From JAUXJB01 sp965226855 (lineage in GTDB: Bacteria; Myxococcota_A; UBA9160; SZUA-336): a stretch of 64,000 nucleotides of DNA. Position numbers and translations under genes: made by a program. Under the pieces are notes generated by a model. The model made no database searches. It saw only the letters and a list, made by a program, of their open reading frames with translations, and was not told where the DNA came from. The first letter of the stretch is position 1. Every line of letters starts with the position of its first letter. Positions 1-8,322 of the stretch are shown piece by piece. The stretch is from NCBI GenBank assembly GCA_965226855.1, contig CBDDEE010000031.1:620001-684000 (forward strand), in the 5' to 3' direction.

Positions 1-128
1 ATGACGCTGCCCAGCACCTCGTCCTGACCTCTTGCCGTACCGTAGGCGATCAGGGACTGCATGAGGAAGAAGAGCGCGAAGGTGACAACTCCTCCCAGGA
101 CGACCGCGCTCGAATAGCGCCGGATCAC
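1..128 (-). CDS. TonB-like energy transducer, N-terminal fragment
   Basis: Only the first 42 codons are in the window; the gene runs off the left edge. The GTG start overlaps the TGA stop of exbD (GTGA). The peptide begins with a short basic cytoplasmic stretch (VIRRYSS) followed by one hydrophobic segment (AVVLGGVVTFALFFLMQSLI), the topology of TonB-type proteins, which span the inner membrane once and carry proton-motive energy from ExbB/ExbD to outer-membrane receptors. The identification rests on position directly after exbD and on topology; the diagnostic C-terminal domain is not visible. Confidence 0.7.
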   Translation of the reverse strand, partial: MIRRYSSAVVLGGVVTFALFFLMQSLIAYGTARGQDEVLGSV

Positions 129-532
129 AGCGGACCATCCCGGGTGGCAATCGCGATCTCCGCTGCCCCCGCCAACCTGGCCTGATCCATCACCTTGACG
201 AAGACGCCGTTGTGGGACCTCCGGTCCGCCTGAATCACGACCGATCCCTTCGGATTCTCGGCCAGCAAGCGTTCCACGCTCGAGCGCACTGCTCGCACGT
301 CGACGCGCTTCTTCTCGATCCAGATCTCTCCCGTCCTCGAGATCGCGATCAGGATGCTGGCCCGCACCTTTCGCTCGGCCGACTCCGCAGTGGGCTTGTT
401 CACCTGAATGCCGGACTCCTTCACGAACGACGCGGTCACGATGAAGAAGATGAGCATGATGAAGACGACGTCCAGCATCGGGGTGAGCTGGATCGTCTCT
501 TCCTCGCTGGATCGGCTGTGGCGCCTAGCCAT
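125..532 (-). CDS. exbD: ExbD/TolR family biopolymer transport protein
   Basis: 135 aa, the usual ExbD length. After a charged N-terminus comes the conserved region around the single membrane helix, LTPMLDVVFIMLIFFIVTAS, in which the Asp of LDVVF is the proton-carrying residue of the family. The rest is a periplasmic domain. ExbD works with ExbB as an inner-membrane proton channel that powers TonB. The start overlaps the end of the preceding exbB by 8 nt and the stop overlaps the tonB-like GTG, so the genes are probably translationally coupled. Confidence 0.93.
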   Translation of the reverse strand: MARRHSRSSEEETIQLTPMLDVVFIMLIFFIVTASFVKESGIQVNKPTAESAERKVRASILIAISRTGEIWIEKKRVDVRAVRSSVERLLAENPKGSVVIQADRRSHNGVFVKVMDQARLAGAAEIAIATRDGPL

Positions 533-1064
533 GAATCAGCGTCTCGTGCGTGAGGAGGTCGCCCAGGCGCTCCTCCTCGTCGTCGGCCCACTGTTTGAGG
601 CGCACGCTGAAGTATAGACCGGATAGGGCCACCACCATCCCGGCCATGGTGGGGATCGTCGCCTTCGACACCCCCGATGCCATGGCGCGGGCGTTGCTGC
701 TGCCGGTGATCGCCATCACGTCGAACACCTCGATCATGCCGGTAACCGTACCAAGCAGGCCGAGCAGGGGACAGAGCGCCACGAGCACCTGGATCATGCC
801 GACCTGGCGGTGGGCCTTGGTCGAGACCTGCGAGATCAGCTCCCTGCGGATCTGGTGCGCGTACCAGGAGGATCGCTCGCTACGCGCGTCCCAGATGCCG
901 AGGACCCGCTTGACCTCGTCGGGATGGCTCCTGCGCATGTACCAGAAGCGCTCGATGATCAGCGTCCACAGGAAGAAGGTCAGGAACGCGATCGCGATCA
1001 GGACCTGCCCTCCCCGGCCCATGAAGTCCTGGATCGCGATCCACTGATCGAAGATCGCTGTCAC
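525..1064 (-). CDS. exbB: MotA/TolQ/ExbB family proton channel (short ExbB)
   Basis: 179 aa, a compact ExbB with three predicted membrane helices: one near residues 15-40, and two in the C-terminal half around LVALCPLLGLLGTVTGMI and IPTMAGMVVALSGLYF. The LGLLGTVTGMI stretch is the family signature. It starts with GTG overlapping the TGA of the upstream long ExbB-like gene by 4 nt. Two ExbB-like proteins in one operon with DUF3450 match the TonB2/TtpC-type systems of Vibrio and relatives, where the longer one is an accessory component. Confidence 0.92.
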   Translation of the reverse strand: MTAIFDQWIAIQDFMGRGGQVLIAIAFLTFFLWTLIIERFWYMRRSHPDEVKRVLGIWDARSERSSWYAHQIRRELISQVSTKAHRQVGMIQVLVALCPLLGLLGTVTGMIEVFDVMAITGSSNARAMASGVSKATIPTMAGMVVALSGLYFSVRLKQWADDEEERLGDLLTHETLIHG

Positions 1065-2410
1065 TCGGCGTGCTCCGCCTCGGCCCGGCGCGCGACCATG
1101 CCTGCGCTCTCCTCCTCCAGGATCTGGATCAGCCCCTTGCTGCGGTCGCGCAGCCAGCTGTGCAGGAGCGTTAGCGGAATGGCCACGGAGAGACCTATCA
1201 TGGTGGTGACGAGTGCCTGGGAGATGCCGCCCGCCATCATCTTGGGGTCGCCCGTTCCGAACAGGGTGATCTGCTGGAAGGTCAGGATCATCCCAGTGAC
1301 GGTCCCCAGCAGACCGAGGAGGGGGGCGATGATCGAGAGCACCTTCACGGTCGTGAGGCCCTGCTCCAGTTTTGGCGCGTCCTTCAGGATGGACTCGTCG
1401 AGCTTGAGCTCGAGCGTCTCGGTATCCGCGGTGCCGTACTCCTCGTAGACCTGCATCACCCGGCCCAGCGGGTTGCCGGGATCGGGCTTGTCCGAGCTCA
1501 TCTGCGCGGTCATCTGGGTACCCACCCGGAGCAGGGTGTAGAAGCGCATCACGACGATCACGAGCCCGAACAGGCCAAGCGTGATGGTGATGTAGCCGAT
1601 CACGCCGCCCTGCTGGATGCGCTCGGTGTACGTCGGACTCTGGACGAGCAACGCCAGGATCGAGCCCCGCGAGGGATCGACCGCCATCGGGACCAGGCCA
1701 CTCGTGGCTGCCTCCAGGTCTTCGGCCGCTCCCAGATAGCGCCCAGCGGGCTGCCGCGGCAGCTCCGTCAGCTTGCCGGTCTCCGGCAGGTAGCGCAGGA
1801 ACTTCCCGTCGGAGATAGCGTTGAAGACGCCAACACGGACCACATCCTTGGTCACTTGCTCGCCGTCCGGGAGCACGACGGTGGTGTTGAAGCGAACGAC
1901 CTTGCCGGACTCGACCATCTCCTCCAGAAGTGCGTACCAGAGGCCTTCCAGCTCGGCGATCGACGGTAGCACCTTGCTCTCGGCCAGCGCGGCCATGGGC
2001 TCCGCGCGTCCCGGGAACTGCGCCGTCGCCAGCGAGCCGTCGAGCACTCCACGCGTGTCGCCTGCGACCTGGCGCACCACGCCGAACAACTCGCCCAGGT
2101 TGCCGAGGCGATTGCGGAGCTGCTCCTCGAACTGCGTGATCCGGATCTCGTTCTCGTTGAAGCTCTTCTCGAGCTCCTCACTCCGCCGCTCGAGCCGGTC
2201 CCGCCTACCCTGGGCCTCGCGCAGCAGACGCTGCTGCTCGGACTTCTTAGAGCGGAACTCGGCCTCGCGCTGCCTGTTGATGGCCTGATCCTCGATCCGG
2301 CTCCTCTTCACCTTCTCGAGTAGATCGTCGAGCGACTCCTGAGCGCTGACGGGTCCCGGGCTGAGCAAAACTGCAACGAGTGCTACCGCGATGACTCTGA
2401 GCGCGCTCAT
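1061..2410 (-). CDS. ExbB-like proton channel with large periplasmic coiled-coil domain (TtpC-type)
   Basis: 449 aa. An N-terminal signal sequence (residues about 1-23, ending VSAQE) is followed by a highly charged coiled coil (about 25-100), a globular periplasmic part, then an ExbB-like membrane domain from about residue 265 with IIAPLLGLLGTVTGMILTF. This architecture is that of TtpC-like proteins, which accompany DUF3450 and a short ExbB/ExbD/TonB set. The role is inferred as coupling the proton channel to TonB. ATG overlaps the stop of the DUF3450 gene (ATGA). Confidence 0.88.
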   Translation of the reverse strand: MSALRVIAVALVAVLLSPGPVSAQESLDDLLEKVKRSRIEDQAINRQREAEFRSKKSEQQRLLREAQGRRDRLERRSEELEKSFNENEIRITQFEEQLRNRLGNLGELFGVVRQVAGDTRGVLDGSLATAQFPGRAEPMAALAESKVLPSIAELEGLWYALLEEMVESGKVVRFNTTVVLPDGEQVTKDVVRVGVFNAISDGKFLRYLPETGKLTELPRQPAGRYLGAAEDLEAATSGLVPMAVDPSRGSILALLVQSPTYTERIQQGGVIGYITITLGLFGLVIVVMRFYTLLRVGTQMTAQMSSDKPDPGNPLGRVMQVYEEYGTADTETLELKLDESILKDAPKLEQGLTTVKVLSIIAPLLGLLGTVTGMILTFQQITLFGTGDPKMMAGGISQALVTTMIGLSVAIPLTLLHSWLRDRSKGLIQILEEESAGMVARRAEAEHAE

Positions 2411-3240
2411 TGCGACACCTGCGCGGTCGAAGCAGACCCCACGGTCTGCGGGGCACGAATGGGAAGAACTACGAGGTCAGGGGCTGTCTGCTGTCGGGCG
2501 ATGCGCAGGCCCTGTCGGACCGCTGCCCTATAGCTGCCGTCGAGCTCGCGCCACGAACCCGTGTTGCCGTCCCAGACGCCGGCCTCGCCACCGTCGAGGG
2601 TGGTGTAGATCAAGACGACGCGACCGAAGCGCAAGAAGTCGACGGTCCGCAGCGGGCCATCGCCGATCTGGAGCTCGCCACTATACGACTCGATCGTGCG
2701 GCCGTACTCGTTCTCGATCTGATAGGCCTCGACGAGGCGCCGGTACTTCTCGGCCACCGTCACGTCGGCACGACGCATCATCTCGACCAGGTACGAGACC
2801 CTGGACGCCCGCTCCTCGACGAGAAAAGGAACGTCGCGCTCCACGAAGTCCTCGAGGGCGTTGATCATGCGATTCATGAGCGGCATGATCTCACGCTCCA
2901 CCAGCGTGACGTCCTCGATCTGGGAGTTGAGAGAGGCGATCTCGTCGGTCTGCGACCCGATCAGCGTTCCCAGCTGGCTGTTGTAGTTGCGGAGCGAGTC
3001 GATCTGCTCGTTCACGACTCGATACTCCCCGAGGAGCTTGTCCGTGTCGGTGGCCATCTTGTCGATCCGCTCCTGCGACTTTGCAGCCGCGAGCTGAACG
3101 CCTTCTCCGATTTCCAAGACCTGGTCCAGCTGGTCGGATCCGGCCGTCGTCTGCGCGCCGAGAATCAAGGCACCCGCAACCAGCACGAGCGGCGCCTTCC
3201 GGCGAAAAATTCGGGTTCTCACTTCCGATCTATCTCCCAT
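2407..3240 (-). CDS. DUF3450 family periplasmic protein
   Basis: 277 aa with an N-terminal signal peptide (basic RRK, then a hydrophobic run to about residue 34), a coiled coil (about 40-110) and a C-terminal domain with the VDFLRFGRVVLIYTT region typical of DUF3450. Members are the first gene of TonB/ExbB/ExbD operons with a TtpC-like protein; the molecular role is not settled. It is the promoter-proximal gene of the five-gene minus-strand operon. About 95 nt separates it from the divergent lipoprotein gene, so the operon promoter should lie there. Confidence 0.85.
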   Translation of the reverse strand: MGDRSEVRTRIFRRKAPLVLVAGALILGAQTTAGSDQLDQVLEIGEGVQLAAAKSQERIDKMATDTDKLLGEYRVVNEQIDSLRNYNSQLGTLIGSQTDEIASLNSQIEDVTLVEREIMPLMNRMINALEDFVERDVPFLVEERASRVSYLVEMMRRADVTVAEKYRRLVEAYQIENEYGRTIESYSGELQIGDGPLRTVDFLRFGRVVLIYTTLDGGEAGVWDGNTGSWRELDGSYRAAVRQGLRIARQQTAPDLVVLPIRAPQTVGSASTAQVSQ

Positions 3241-3335
3241 TTTCCGGTGCCGCTTTTTCTGGCAGAGCAGCTAGCGACCGGGCATGCTCTTTATTGGTCG
3301 GCTTCATCCTACCACTCTTCGGGGAGGGTCAGGGG

Positions 3336-3824
3336 TTGCGGGGACCGCTATTTCTCAGTCTGATCGTGTTCCTCTCAGCCTGCGGTGAAACGTACACCCA
3401 ACGGGCGGAACGGATCCGGACCGGCATCGTGGGGCTGAGTGGTCGAGACATAATCAACTGTATGGGACCCCCCGAGGACCTGGATTACGAGAGCGAACTC
3501 CACGGCCTCTGGATATACGTGCGTCCGCTCGAGCATCCGATCGACGACGTAGCATCCCTCGACGCTGCCGACCCACGAGGGTCACCTGCCATGGGACTCC
3601 CCAGGGACCGGAGGGGAGATCGCACCCTACGCGATAGAGACCGCGATCGCGAGCGAGAATTTCTGCTGAGTCCGACCACCGCGGGAATCGCCCCGGGCTA
3701 CTGCCTGCTCAAGTTCGAGGTAAACGACGGCGTGGTGCGCGGCTTCGAGGTTCGCGGGCGCAGCTACGAGGGCCTGAACGCCGACTCACGCTGCGCTGTG
3801 GTGGCGAGGTACTGCGTGGAATAG
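3336..3824 (+). CDS. Putative lipoprotein of unknown function
   Basis: 162 aa from a TTG start at 3336, chosen because GGGAGGG lies 7 nt upstream and the reading frame then opens directly into a signal peptide with a lipobox (LSAC). A longer upstream reading of the same frame has no RBS and non-protein-like composition. After the lipidated Cys the protein has no family I recognise; a middle stretch is unusually Arg/Asp-rich (RDRRGDRTLRDRDRDRERE). It is divergent from the TonB operon and sits before the phosphatase gene. Probably outer- or inner-membrane anchored. Confidence 0.65.
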   Translation: MRGPLFLSLIVFLSACGETYTQRAERIRTGIVGLSGRDIINCMGPPEDLDYESELHGLWIYVRPLEHPIDDVASLDAADPRGSPAMGLPRDRRGDRTLRDRDRDREREFLLSPTTAGIAPGYCLLKFEVNDGVVRGFEVRGRSYEGLNADSRCAVVARYCVE

Positions 3825-3832
3825 GCGGCCCC

Positions 3833-3855
3833 CGCTGGCGGGTCGTCCGCCAGCG
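3833..3855 (+). terminator. Hairpin after lipoprotein gene, possible weak terminator
   Basis: A perfect 9-bp stem (CGCTGGCGG / CCGCCAGCG) with a 5-nt loop, 9 nt after the lipoprotein stop codon. There is no T tract, so it is not a classical intrinsic terminator; it could aid Rho-dependent ending or mRNA 3' stability. Confidence 0.35.
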
Positions 3856-3882
3856 CCGGGACCGGGGGTATGCTTCCCGGCG

Positions 3883-5517
3883 ATGAGACTGACCTGCCGG
3901 GACCGCGAACCGATGGAGGGGGCCTCGCGGGGCCGGGTCGTAACGCTATGTCTAGCCGCCCTGTTTGCTTGCAGTGCGACGGGCGCCCTCGAGACGCCCG
4001 ACCAGAGGATGCGAAACCCGTGGTTCCGAGAGGGCCGCGAGGCTGTCAAACGCGCGCAGCAGCGCGCCGGAGCCCCGGCGAGCGGGCGCGCCAGGAACGT
4101 GATCCTGTTCATCGGGGACGGCATGAGCATCCCGACCGTCACGGCCGCGCGGATTCTCGAGGGACAGCTGCGCGGAGAGACTGGGGAGGAGAACCTGCTG
4201 GCCTTCGAACGCCTGCCCTACACGGCCCTCTCGAAGACCTACAACACCGACATGCAAGTGCCCGACTCGGCGGGCACGATGACCGCGATGATCTCCGGCG
4301 TGAAGACCCGCATTGGTGTCCTAGGCGTCGATGAGCGGGTAGTGCGGGGCGACCACACCGGTGTGGAGGCCGGGCGCGTGCAGACCCTGCTCGAAGAGGC
4401 GGAAGAGCGGGGACTCTCCACCGGCATCGTTTCGACGACGAACATCACCCATGCCACCCCCGCGGCCTGCTACGCGCACGCGCCAGAGCGAAACTGGGAG
4501 AGCGACGGCGGTCTGTCGGACGCTGCCCGCGCCGCGGGATTCCCCGACATCGCCCGCCAGCTGATCGAGTTCGACCGGGGAGACGGGATCGAGGTTGTGC
4601 TCGGAGGTGGCCGCTCTCACTTCCTGCCCTCGCAGACCCGGGATCCGGAGCACCCTCTGCGAGTCGGCTCTCGAGCCGACCAGCGCGACCTCACAGAGGA
4701 GTGGCGTGCCCGCTTCGGCCCGGACTCCTACGTCTGGACCCGCGAGCAGCTCCTGGCGCGGGAGCCCGAGGCAACCCCACACCTGCTCGGCCTGTTCGAG
4801 CCTGAGCACATGCGTTTCGAGGCGGATCGGAGCTTGGACCCTGGAGGCGAGCCGTCTCTGACGGAGATGACGACGCACGCCCTCCGGATCCTGTCTCTGG
4901 ATCCCGCGGGCTTCTTCCTGATGGTCGAGGCGGGACGCATCGACCACGGGCACCACTTCAACAACGCGTACCGTGCGCTGGGCGAGACGCTCGAGCTCTC
5001 CAACGCTGTGCGCGCGGCGCTCGAGCTGACCGATCCGAAGGAGACACTGATCGTGGTGACCGCCGACCACGGGCACACCATGAGCATCGCGGGCTACCCC
5101 GGCCGGGGCAACGACATCCTCGGCCTGGCTCGCAACCCCGAGCGCCTGGAGCGCGACTCCCTCGGACTGCCCTACACCACGCTCTCCTACGCGAACGGCC
5201 CCGGCTACACGGGCGCCTCACAGGCCCAGCCCGCCGGTCCGAAGCGGCTACCGCACTCCCCCTATCGAGTGGAGGGGATCAAGGACGGCCGGCCCGACCT
5301 CTCAAGGGTTGACACCTCCGATCCCCTCTACCTGCAGGAAGCCACCGTTCCGCTGCTGGCAGACACCCACTCGGGAGAAGACGTCCCCATCTACGCCGGC
5401 GGCCCCGGGGCCGCCCTCTTCCACGGCGTCCACGAACAAACCTACATCTACCACGCCATCGTCCAAGCCCTGGGCTGGCTCGATGCCCCCCCCGCCCCCC
5501 CACAAAGTTCCGATTAA
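3883..5517 (+). CDS. Alkaline phosphatase (PhoA superfamily)
   Basis: 544 aa. The N-terminus carries a hydrophobic export signal (VVTLCLAALFACSATGALE). The metal- and substrate-binding motifs of alkaline phosphatase are present in order: FIGDGMS near residue 75, the nucleophile motif PDSAGTM with Ser129, EAGRIDHGHH around 348, and TADHGHT around 395. It hydrolyses phosphomonoesters in the periplasm, probably for phosphate acquisition. Length matches the larger bacterial PhoA-like enzymes. No Pho box was recognised upstream. The final residues are Pro/Ser-rich. Confidence 0.92.
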   Translation: MRLTCRDREPMEGASRGRVVTLCLAALFACSATGALETPDQRMRNPWFREGREAVKRAQQRAGAPASGRARNVILFIGDGMSIPTVTAARILEGQLRGETGEENLLAFERLPYTALSKTYNTDMQVPDSAGTMTAMISGVKTRIGVLGVDERVVRGDHTGVEAGRVQTLLEEAEERGLSTGIVSTTNITHATPAACYAHAPERNWESDGGLSDAARAAGFPDIARQLIEFDRGDGIEVVLGGGRSHFLPSQTRDPEHPLRVGSRADQRDLTEEWRARFGPDSYVWTREQLLAREPEATPHLLGLFEPEHMRFEADRSLDPGGEPSLTEMTTHALRILSLDPAGFFLMVEAGRIDHGHHFNNAYRALGETLELSNAVRAALELTDPKETLIVVTADHGHTMSIAGYPGRGNDILGLARNPERLERDSLGLPYTTLSYANGPGYTGASQAQPAGPKRLPHSPYRVEGIKDGRPDLSRVDTSDPLYLQEATVPLLADTHSGEDVPIYAGGPGAALFHGVHEQTYIYHAIVQALGWLDAPPAPPQSSD

Positions 5518-5592
5518 GCACCGTCCCCAACGCATCATCTCCCTCCCCCAAGCCACCACCTGACGACGGCTCGGGGCCCGTTCAGGCGAAGA

Positions 5593-5706
5593 GGTCGGAG
5601 GTCGGGAACGTCCCCCGCAGGAGCGTGGTAGCGGTGCTCGAGGCGACCCCGATGCCTGTGAAGGCAGGGAGCGGGCTCCTGCGGGGGACGTTCCCGACCT
5701 CCGACC
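5593..5706. repeat. Perfect 32-bp inverted repeat between convergent genes
   Basis: Arms at 5593-5624 and 5675-5706 are exact reverse complements (left arm begins GGTCGGAGGTCGGGAACG) with a 50-nt spacer. It lies in the 225-nt gap between the convergent phosphatase and threonine dehydratase genes. Such a structure can act as a bidirectional terminator in RNA, but exact identity over 32 bp and the long loop look more like a dispersed intergenic (REP/MITE-like) element. The rest of the gap holds only a C-rich run after the phosphatase stop. Confidence 0.8.
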
Positions 5707-5742
5707 GCTCCCCCCCTACATAGACCAGACCACTACATAGAC

Positions 5743-6951
5743 CTAGACCAAAACCACCGCGTACCCGGCCCCCCGCAGCGCCTCCAGAATCTCCCGCACA
5801 TGCTCCAGCCCCCGAGCCTCGATCACCAAATCCACTTCGGCCGACTCGAGCGAGAGCCGCGTGAACGCCCGCTGGTGCACCACGTCCACGATTCCGCCCC
5901 CCGCGTCCCCGATCACCCGGGTCATGTCCGCGAGGCCCCCTGGAACGTCGGGCACCTCCACGCGTATGCGGACCAGCCGACCCGTCCGCACCAGACCCCG
6001 CTGGATCACAGAAGACAGTGGCAGCAGGTCGATGTTCCCGCCGCTCAGGATCAAGCCGACCTGCTTGCCCCGGAAGCGCTCCCGATTGCGCAATACGGCT
6101 GCGAGCCCCGCGGCTCCCGCTCCTTCGACCACCGTCTTCTCGACCTCGAGCAAGAGCAGCACCGCCTCCTCTAGCGCATCCTCCTCGACCAGCAGGATCT
6201 CGCTCACGAGCTCACGCACCAGCGGCAGGGTCAGCTCACCGGGCCTGTGGACGGCGATCCCGTCTGCAAGGGTGGCGCTCCCGCACTCGACGGGCTCGCC
6301 TGCCAAACACTGCTTCATGGCGGGGAAACGCGCTGCCTGCACGCCCACGATCTCGATCTCCGGGCGGATACCTCTCGCCGCGACGGCGATCCCTGCGATG
6401 AGGCCGCCGCCACCGATCGGGACGACCAGGGCATCGAGCTCGGGAAAGGCCTGGAGCAGCTCGAGCGCGATGGTTCCCTGTCCGCGGATCACGTCGGGAT
6501 CGTCGTAGGGGTGAATCAGGGTCAGCTTGCGCTCGCGCGCGAGCGGAAGCGCGAACTCGCTCGCCTCGGCGAGTCCCTCCCCATGCAGCACCACCTCCGC
6601 CCCGAACCCGCGCGTGTGCTCGACCTTCACGTTCGGGGTATGGCGCGGCATCACGATCGTGACGGGCACGCCGAGCCGCTGCCCGTGGTAGGCGACCGCG
6701 AGCGCATGGTTACCGCGCGAGATAGCTAGGACGCCTGCCTCACGGACCTCGGGCGGCAGCGAGAGCAGCTTTGTGAGAGCACCTCGCTCCTTGAACGCGC
6801 CGGTGAACTGCAGGTTCTCGAACTTGAGGACCACCTCGGCCCCCGTGAGCTCCGACAGGGTGACGGAGCGCGCGGCAGGCGTGCAGGCAACGGTTCCGCG
6901 GATAGCCTGCGCCGCCGCGCGGATCCCCTCGAGCGTGATCGACCCCCTCAC
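5743..6951 (-). CDS. Threonine dehydratase (PLP-dependent, with C-terminal ACT domain)
   Basis: 402 aa. PLP lysine K54 lies in TGAFKERGA; the phosphate-binding glycine loop is PIGGGGLIAG. The C-terminal 75 residues form an ACT-like regulatory domain. It deaminates threonine (or serine) to 2-oxobutyrate, the entry to isoleucine synthesis or to threonine catabolism. The length, with one ACT domain, fits the TdcB/short IlvA type rather than the longer IlvA with two ACT domains. It starts with GTG at 6951; no SD is present and a -10 box lies 9 nt upstream. Confidence 0.9.
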   Translation of the reverse strand: MRGSITLEGIRAAAQAIRGTVACTPAARSVTLSELTGAEVVLKFENLQFTGAFKERGALTKLLSLPPEVREAGVLAISRGNHALAVAYHGQRLGVPVTIVMPRHTPNVKVEHTRGFGAEVVLHGEGLAEASEFALPLARERKLTLIHPYDDPDVIRGQGTIALELLQAFPELDALVVPIGGGGLIAGIAVAARGIRPEIEIVGVQAARFPAMKQCLAGEPVECGSATLADGIAVHRPGELTLPLVRELVSEILLVEEDALEEAVLLLLEVEKTVVEGAGAAGLAAVLRNRERFRGKQVGLILSGGNIDLLPLSSVIQRGLVRTGRLVRIRVEVPDVPGGLADMTRVIGDAGGGIVDVVHQRAFTRLSLESAEVDLVIEARGLEHVREILEALRGAGYAVVLV

Positions 6952-6960
6952 GGAAGCCGG

Positions 6961-6989
6961 ATTCTAGGCCTGACACCGTGGAACACCAA
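6961..6989 (-). promoter_or_regulatory. Sigma-70-like promoter for threonine dehydratase, leaderless arrangement
   Basis: On the minus strand: -35 TTGGTG (6984-6989), 17-nt spacer, -10 TAGAAT (6961-6966), then 9 nt to the GTG start. Transcription would begin at or within a few bases of the start codon, and no Shine-Dalgarno is present. Confidence 0.6.
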
Positions 6990-7007
6990 CCACTCCGCGC
7001 CGCGTGG

Positions 7008-7035
7008 TTGACGCCGAGGAGCGAACCAGTACATT
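7008..7035 (+). promoter_or_regulatory. Sigma-70-like promoter of possible small RNA/leader
   Basis: -35 TTGACG (7008-7013), 16-nt spacer, -10 TACATT (7030-7035). A start near 7042 is predicted. No convincing reading frame follows before the terminator at 7283-7323. Confidence 0.5.
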
Positions 7036-7041
7036 GCCCGC

Positions 7042-7323
7042 CTCACTCGGGACTGCTTATGAGCTTCCAGGCACCTCACTGACCCTTATGCGCGCTCTCT
7101 TTGGCACTGCTGTGCCTCGAAGCGGCTCTCTTTTCGAGATGCTGCTGGCGGAGCCGTGGCCGCGGGCCACCGGGCAGAACGCGAAGGCGTTCAACCGCCC
7201 GAGTTCGACGCCGGCGCCCGGCGCCGCTGACGAACAGAGGAGGGCACCCTAGAGGACCCGAGTTCCAGAACCGTGGAGAACCGGCCTTTCGGGTGTGCAT
7301 GACTCCGAGAGGCCTTTTCTTTT
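7042..7323 (+). ncRNA. Candidate ~280-nt untranslated RNA or terminated leader, unidentified
   Basis: The 420-nt gap between threonine dehydratase and the ABC exporter holds a promoter and a strong intrinsic terminator but no plausible gene; the only sizeable open frame is proline/serine-rich and unlike a protein. Several internal complementary stretches exist, for example ACTCGGG near 7046 with CCCGAGT near 7258, which would close most of the RNA. I looked for RNase P, tmRNA, SRP and 6S signatures and found none I could defend. It may be a free sRNA or an attenuator for the exporter. Confidence 0.35.
7283..7323 (+). terminator. Intrinsic terminator upstream of ABC exporter
   Basis: A 10-bp stem, GGCCTTTCGG (7283-7292) with CCGAGAGGCC (7305-7314), one G-U pair, 12-nt loop, followed by TTTTCTTTT. 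It ends 50 nt before the exporter ATG at 7374. Confidence 0.75.
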
Positions 7324-7373
7324 GCGCGAGAACCCGTGGGCCAGCGCAGCCCAGAGCGTAGAGAGACTCCACA

Positions 7374-8322
7374 ATGATCTTGACCCAAGACTCCGACCTG
7401 CAAATCGTCGCTCGCTACACCAACCAGCCGACGCTGCTGCCACCCGAGCTGCGGCTGGCGATCGAGAGGCACTGGGACGGCGAGCCTGTGCAGCTGTACG
7501 CAATGGCCGACCTGGACGCGTCGATGCGTCTCACACAGAACTGGCTCGCATTGGGCAGGGAGCACCTAGCCATCGCCCGGGAGGCCGCTCCCGGCGAGGA
7601 GCCCGAGATCCAGAGCTTCGAGCGCAGCCGGATCCGCGACCTTACAGAAACGCCCGGGCTCAGCTGCAACGTGCTCTCGATCCTCGGCGGACCGGGAGAG
7701 CCCGCGCTAGCGGTGTTGCGCTACACGCAGCGGCAGCGGAAAGCTATCGAGAACATCTCTTTCGTGATCGAGCGTCAGCTCGAAGGCGTCGAGGTCCCCA
7801 CGCCGGATCCGGACCGGGAGTACGTCGAGAGCCTGGCCCGGCCTATCCGCGATGCACAGGCGCTCGTCGCGCACAGACGCATCGCCGTTCTGTGGCGACT
7901 GCTGGCCTACCTCCACCCATACCGACGAGACTTCGCGCTGGGGATGGCGGCTGCCACCCTGCTCACAGTCTGCGTGCTGATACCTCCCTACATCAGCGGC
8001 TACCTGATCGACTCGGTAATCGACCCCGCCCAGTCCGGCGCGCTCGCCCCGGAGCGGGCAGCGATGGTCGCCTGGATCGCGGTGGCCGGGCTGGCCTTCG
8101 TGTACATGCTGCGCCAGCTCTGCAACTGGGTGCGCCTGCGCCTAATGGCGGTGCTGGGCGAGTACGTGGCGCGCGACCTGCGCACGGACCTCTACGAGCA
8201 CCTGCAGTCGCTCTCGCTCAGCTTCTTCTCGCGCAAGAAGACGGGGAGCCTGATCACCCGGGTCACCAACGACACGGATCGGCTCTGGGAGTTCCTCGCC
8301 CTCGGCGTGGTGGACGTCTCGC
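7374..8322 (+). pseudogene. ABC exporter (cyanophycin-metabolism-associated type), 5' part, interrupted by IS
   Basis: Residues 1-316 of a type I ABC exporter. Residues 1-170 form a soluble N-terminal domain not found in ordinary exporters; from about 180 the first transmembrane helices appear (FALGMAAATLLTVCVLIPPYISGYLID), then the coupling region SFFSRKKTGSLITRVTNDTDRLWEF. The frame is broken at 8323 by an IS256-family element. Removing the element and one target duplication joins codon CTC exactly to the downstream part, giving 761 aa. Paired with DUF1854, this family is annotated by NCBI as associated with cyanophycin metabolism; that link is family knowledge, not shown here. Confidence 0.85.

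Noticed and set aside
7004..7252. 82-aa open frame in the gap before the ABC exporter
   Set aside because: No RBS, Pro/Ser-rich random composition, and it lies within the promoter-terminator unit.
7042..7323. 6S, tmRNA, RNase P or SRP RNA
   Set aside because: Checked for their conserved core sequences and found none; only an unassigned RNA candidate can be claimed.
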